DNA of 8,448 nucleotides from an uncultured Collinsella sp. Its GTDB lineage: Bacteria; Actinomycetota; Coriobacteriia; Coriobacteriales; Coriobacteriaceae. Position numbers and translations under genes: made by a program. The notes under the pieces are model-generated. The model was given only the letters and a program-made list of their open reading frames with translations, was not told the DNA's origin and made no database searches. The stretch lies in NCBI GenBank assembly GCA_900553415.1, contig USDH01000051.1:1-8448 (forward strand). The letters are read 5' to 3'. Positions 5,794 to 8,448 of the stretch are shown piece after piece. The number at the start of each line of letters is the position of its first letter. The stretch's first letter is position 1.

Positions 5794-6645
5794 CTAGGCC
5801 AAAGAACACGGGTAGAACGTTTGGTTAAAAAAGTCGACGACTTCGTTTTCGAACGCATTGATGCGCTCGTGAGCGTATTTTGCATAGATGATATGCCTCC
5901 GGTCACACTCAAGACCGTTGAATACGGCAAACTGATCCTTGGGATCGTTCACGGTATCCATAAGCGATGTGCCCATGAGCACCGATTCGCACACCCGAGA
6001 CGACAGCGCCTCGAGGCCGCCAGGAAGCGGATTGGCAACCGCCGTGCAGGCGAGGCCCCGCTCGTCCAGAGCAGAAACCGCCAGCGCGACTCCGCCGCCA
6101 AGACCCTCGCCCCATGCAAAGATGCGGTCGGGGTCCATGCCATCAAGATTGCGCGCCACCTTCGCCAGCGCGCAACCCCAACGGACGCGCTCGACAAAAG
6201 CGGGCGAAGAAATCCCCCGCCGCAGGTCGTCCGCACCAGCAACATCGTCATCCAGCGCGAGGACGGCATACCCCATGGCGGCAAATCTCGTCATGTGATG
6301 CCAGCCGCGCACAGGCCGATCGATGTCGTGGAACATCAGGCACAGCGGCACGCGCTCAGATACTCGGGCACGACCGACAGGCTCGATCAAACGAGCGTGA
6401 ATCGCATCGTCACCGAGCTCAAAGGAGACCTCCGAGTAGCGGGCGCAGGGGTTAACAAAGTCAATCGCCGTAATGGCCAGGCCTTGAATCTCAAGATTCG
6501 AAGCGCATGTCTCTAAATCAGAAACATCTGCTTGGACATCACCGCGCCAGTCCCGATATTCTGCGAGCCTTGACGAAACAGTCCCAGAAATCCCCGCAAG
6601 CTCGGGGACAATCAGCTCATCGATATTGCTCTCGCACTTAGACAT
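5794..6645 (-). CDS. CE7-like alpha/beta-hydrolase paralogue lacking the nucleophile Ser (likely pseudoenzyme)
   Basis: A 283-residue protein visibly related to its upstream neighbour. LMFHDIDRPVRGW parallels LQFHGYPGASRSW. The stretch from MGTSLMD through DQFAVFNGLECDRRH to YAHE parallels GTGTADIVCPPATQFAVYNNLTCEKRH and FGHE, so a presumed acid (Asp230 or Asp234) and His259 remain. The nucleophile elbow, however, reads GEGLGG instead of GASQGG: residue 181 is Gly (codon GGT, 6105-6103), one base from AGT Ser. The PGQGG motif is also lost (LDDDVAGADD), and about 40 residues of the middle/lid region are missing. The frame is open with a strong GGGAGGGGAGG ribosome site, and its ATG overlaps the upstream stop by 8 bases, so it is translated and probably coupled. 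It may be a structural partner of the active esterase, a binding protein, or an esterase in decay. Confidence 0.82.
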   Translation of the reverse strand: MSKCESNIDELIVPELAGISGTVSSRLAEYRDWRGDVQADVSDLETCASNLEIQGLAITAIDFVNPCARYSEVSFELGDDAIHARLIEPVGRARVSERVPLCLMFHDIDRPVRGWHHMTRFAAMGYAVLALDDDVAGADDLRRGISSPAFVERVRWGCALAKVARNLDGMDPDRIFAWGEGLGGGVALAVSALDERGLACTAVANPLPGGLEALSSRVCESVLMGTSLMDTVNDPKDQFAVFNGLECDRRHIIYAKYAHERINAFENEVVDFFNQTFYPCSLA

Positions 6646-7615
6646 GAGCCTCCCCTCCCTTGCAGAAAAACGGAATGATCAGATCGTCAAAATCCTGAAT
6701 CTCCTCGTGGCCAAAGCCTTCAAAGAACTCATGACGCTTTTCACAGGTCAGGTTGTTGTAGACTGCAAACTGCGTCGCCGGAGGACAGACGATATCGGCT
6801 GTGCCCGTGCCAAACAGCACGGGGCATTTGACCATGGGGGCAAAGTTTTTGGAATCGAAGTACGCCAGCTTGGCATAGGCTTCGTCAATACGAGTCGAGT
6901 CCTCGTCAAACCAGCGAGACCAATAGCGCAGGCCCTCGTAGGCAATGTCGTCGGCATCCAAATCCCAGACCAGGCGGAAATCCGACAGGAAGGGATAGAG
7001 GATGGCGGCACGATTGATAAGCTCACTGTTAAGTGCGCAGGTCGCAATACCCAAACCGCCGCCCTGCGACGCGCCGTTCACAAACACACGGCCAAGGTCG
7101 ATACCCTCGAGCTCACGAACAATACGGCAAAGGATGCGAATATCTTGATGCAAGCGGACATAGTAGAGGTTGGCCGGGTCGCCGTCGATACCGGCGACGA
7201 TATGGCCCGCGACCGTTGTGCCCTCAAATCCACCAATGTCCTCGGAGGGACCTCCTTGGCCGGGGCAGTCGAGGGCGATGAGTGCCATGCCCATGCCCGC
7301 AAACGACGCCTGCTCAAACCAGCTGCGGCTTGCACCCGGATACCCATGGAACTGAAGTACCAATGGCACGGGCTCGTCCGAGACGGGTTTAAGGTACTTG
7401 GCATGCAGGCGCGCGCCACACATGCCGGTATACCAGAGGTCGAAAAGCTGGCAGGTCACGGCATCGGTGACCGATGCCGTCTCGATCGCATAGTCAAGCC
7501 CGACGGCGTCGGCCTCGGCCATGCGATCCTTCCAAAAGAAATCGAAATCTGATGGACGGGGCATGGCGCCTCGATATTCACCAAATTGATGTTGTAGCTC
7601 CTGAGCACTTGGCAT
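6638..7615 (-). CDS. CE7 family acetyl esterase (cephalosporin-C deacetylase/acetylxylan esterase type)
   Basis: Serine carboxylesterase of the CE7 alpha/beta-hydrolase family, which removes acetyl groups from small O-acetylated sugars and related compounds. The product is 325 residues, the normal CE7 size, with no signal peptide, so it is cytoplasmic. Motifs in order are FHGYPG (89-94), PGQGGPSED (118-126; the family's RGQ region), the nucleophile Ser183 in GASQGG, Asp274 in GTADIVCPP and His303 in FGHEE. The Asp and His numbers match those I recall for Thermotoga TmAcE (Asp274, His303). The start is ATG 7615, which fits family length; the ribosome site is poor. A TTG at 7630 sits immediately after AAAGG, too close to use it. 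Next to nan genes, a role in de-O-acetylating sialic acid is a reasonable inference; xylan or oligosaccharide acetyl groups are alternatives. Confidence 0.9.
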   Translation of the reverse strand: MPSAQELQHQFGEYRGAMPRPSDFDFFWKDRMAEADAVGLDYAIETASVTDAVTCQLFDLWYTGMCGARLHAKYLKPVSDEPVPLVLQFHGYPGASRSWFEQASFAGMGMALIALDCPGQGGPSEDIGGFEGTTVAGHIVAGIDGDPANLYYVRLHQDIRILCRIVRELEGIDLGRVFVNGASQGGGLGIATCALNSELINRAAILYPFLSDFRLVWDLDADDIAYEGLRYWSRWFDEDSTRIDEAYAKLAYFDSKNFAPMVKCPVLFGTGTADIVCPPATQFAVYNNLTCEKRHEFFEGFGHEEIQDFDDLIIPFFCKGGEAHV

Positions 7616-7651
7616 GGCTCGTGAACCCAACCTTTCGAAATCGCAACGGAG

Positions 7652-7679
7652 GTGCGCCCGGCAAGGGAACCGGGCGCAC
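7652..7679 (-). terminator. GC-rich hairpin after the ABC transporter gene
   Basis: GTGCGCCCGG (7652-7661) pairs perfectly with CCGGGCGCAC (7670-7679) around an 8-base loop, starting 16 bases past the transporter stop on the minus strand. The following sequence (CTCCGTTGCGATTTCG) has no real U-tract. It may act as a weak terminator or protect the 3' end of the upstream mRNA and lower expression of the esterase genes. Confidence 0.5.
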
Positions 7680-7695
7680 GGGAGGGAAAGCGAGG

Positions 7696-8448
7696 CTACT
7701 CGCCGAGCTTGGGATGCAGCAGCGACGGCGCAGCGCCGAGCAGCATCTTGGTGTAGGGGTCCTGGGGGTGCTGGAAGACCTGCTTGGCCTCGCCCTGCTC
7801 GACGATCTTGCCGCCATTCATAACGATGATGTCGTCAGAGATATAGCGGACCGTCTGGATGTCATGGCTGATGAACACCATGGCCAGGCCGAGCTCCTTC
7901 TTAAGGTCGGTCAGCAGGTTCAGAATCTGCGCGCGGACCGAAACGTCCAGAGCCGAGGTGGGCTCGTCGGCGATGATGGCATCGGGGTTCAGCGACAGAG
8001 CGCGGGCAATAGCGACGCGCTGGCGCTGGCCACCCGAAAGCTGGCCGGGAAGAACCTCGGCAGCGGAGCTGGGCAGACCGGTGAGCTCCAAGAGCTCCTT
8101 GACGCGCTTCTCCTGCTCGGCCTCGGTACCCAGGTTGTGGACGCGCATGGGGTCGAGCAGCTGCTCGCGAACGACCATGCGGGGATTGAGCGCCGTAGCC
8201 GGATTCTGGAACACGACCGAGATGACGCGACCCATGTGGCGACGGTCCTCGGCGGTACGTTTGGTAACGTCCTTGCCCTTAAAGTAGACCTTGCCGCTCG
8301 TGGGGGCCTGCAGGCCGCACATGACGTTGGCGGTGGTGGACTTACCGCAACCGGACTCGCCGACGATGCCGATCGTCTGACCGGGCATGAGCCTAATCGT
8401 TACACCCTGGACGGCGTGAACCAGGTTGGGGTGCAGAATCGAGCCGGT
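7696..8448 (-). CDS. Oligopeptide-type ABC transporter ATP-binding protein, OppF/DppF family (N-terminus cut by window edge)
   Basis: The ATPase subunit of an Opp/Dpp-type importer; 250 C-terminal residues are visible and the reading frame stays open to the right edge. An internal ATG at 8388 lies only 10 codons before Walker A, and the preceding in-frame residues (VHAVQGVTIRL) look like normal family sequence, so the true start is beyond the window. In visible numbering: Walker A GESGCGKST 30-38, Q-loop VVFQNP near 81, signature LSGGQRQR from 137, Walker B AIIADEPTSALD around 158-168, H-loop His195 in FISHD. The C-terminal DPYTKMLLGAAPSLL is the usual Opp/Dpp extension. Opp-type importers carry sialic acid in Bifidobacterium breve nan clusters, so the downstream nan block suggests sialic acid or sialo-oligosaccharide as substrate. 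Peptide uptake cannot be excluded. Confidence 0.93.
   Translation of the reverse strand, partial: TGSILHPNLVHAVQGVTIRLMPGQTIGIVGESGCGKSTTANVMCGLQAPTSGKVYFKGKDVTKRTAEDRRHMGRVISVVFQNPATALNPRMVVREQLLDPMRVHNLGTEAEQEKRVKELLELTGLPSSAAEVLPGQLSGGQRQRVAIARALSLNPDAIIADEPTSALDVSVRAQILNLLTDLKKELGLAMVFISHDIQTVRYISDDIIVMNGGKIVEQGEAKQVFQHPQDPYTKMLLGAAPSLLHPKLGE

Noticed and set aside
4739..5797. Long open frame on the plus strand opposite the NanA-like gene, and similar ones at 3689-4654, 2796-3755 and 1294-2052
   Set aside because: They mirror well-supported minus-strand genes in GC-rich DNA, lack convincing ribosome sites and recognisable domains, and their products are low-complexity mirror sequences.
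7652..7679. Hairpin after the ABC gene as another E1/E2 copy
   Set aside because: It shares AGGTGC by chance, but has no inner loop, GAT or TTGAACG blocks and is a plain 10-bp stem.

Overview
All supported genes lie on the minus strand. The window looks like chromosome of a fairly GC-rich Actinomycetota. A gut-type member of Coriobacteriia such as Collinsella is my best guess, for three reasons: the rapZ-whiA-gap order, a RapZ Walker A motif with Arg in place of Lys, and a host-glycan (sialic acid) catabolic block. This assignment is inference from content, not from a database match.

In transcription order, right to left: (1) 8448-7696 is the C-terminal 250 residues of an OppF/DppF-type ABC ATPase, followed by a GC-rich hairpin. 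(2) 7615-5794 holds two overlapping esterase-like genes: an intact CE7-type acetyl esterase (Ser183, Asp274, His303) and a shorter paralogue that carries Gly where the nucleophile Ser should be. (3) 5725-2841 is a sialic-acid block: a NanA-like class I aldolase, a ROK kinase (NanK) and ManNAc-6-phosphate epimerase (NanE). (4) 2739-883 encodes RapZ and WhiA, nearly touching. (5) An AT-rich 193-base promoter region precedes the 5' part of gap (GAPDH), which runs off the left edge.

The metabolic logic of blocks 1-4 is uptake, possible O-deacetylation, cleavage of sialic acid to ManNAc plus pyruvate, phosphorylation to ManNAc-6-P, and epimerisation to GlcNAc-6-P. RapZ, which in E. coli senses glucosamine-6-phosphate, follows directly downstream.

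The most unusual signal is non-coding. The two long gaps inside the nan block (between nanA-like and nanK, and between nanK and nanE) each hold an 88-98-base extended stem-loop. Read on opposite strands, the two elements align as members of one family: they share AGGTGCC, GAT...CG, GAAA, TTGAACG, AGGT and GGTG blocks. Their helix positions differ by compensatory base-pair changes, a GA/GG internal loop is kept, and the apical hairpin is completely different. This looks like a structured RNA or hairpin repeat family that I cannot name. No tRNA, rRNA, CRISPR array, transposase or plus-strand gene is supported.
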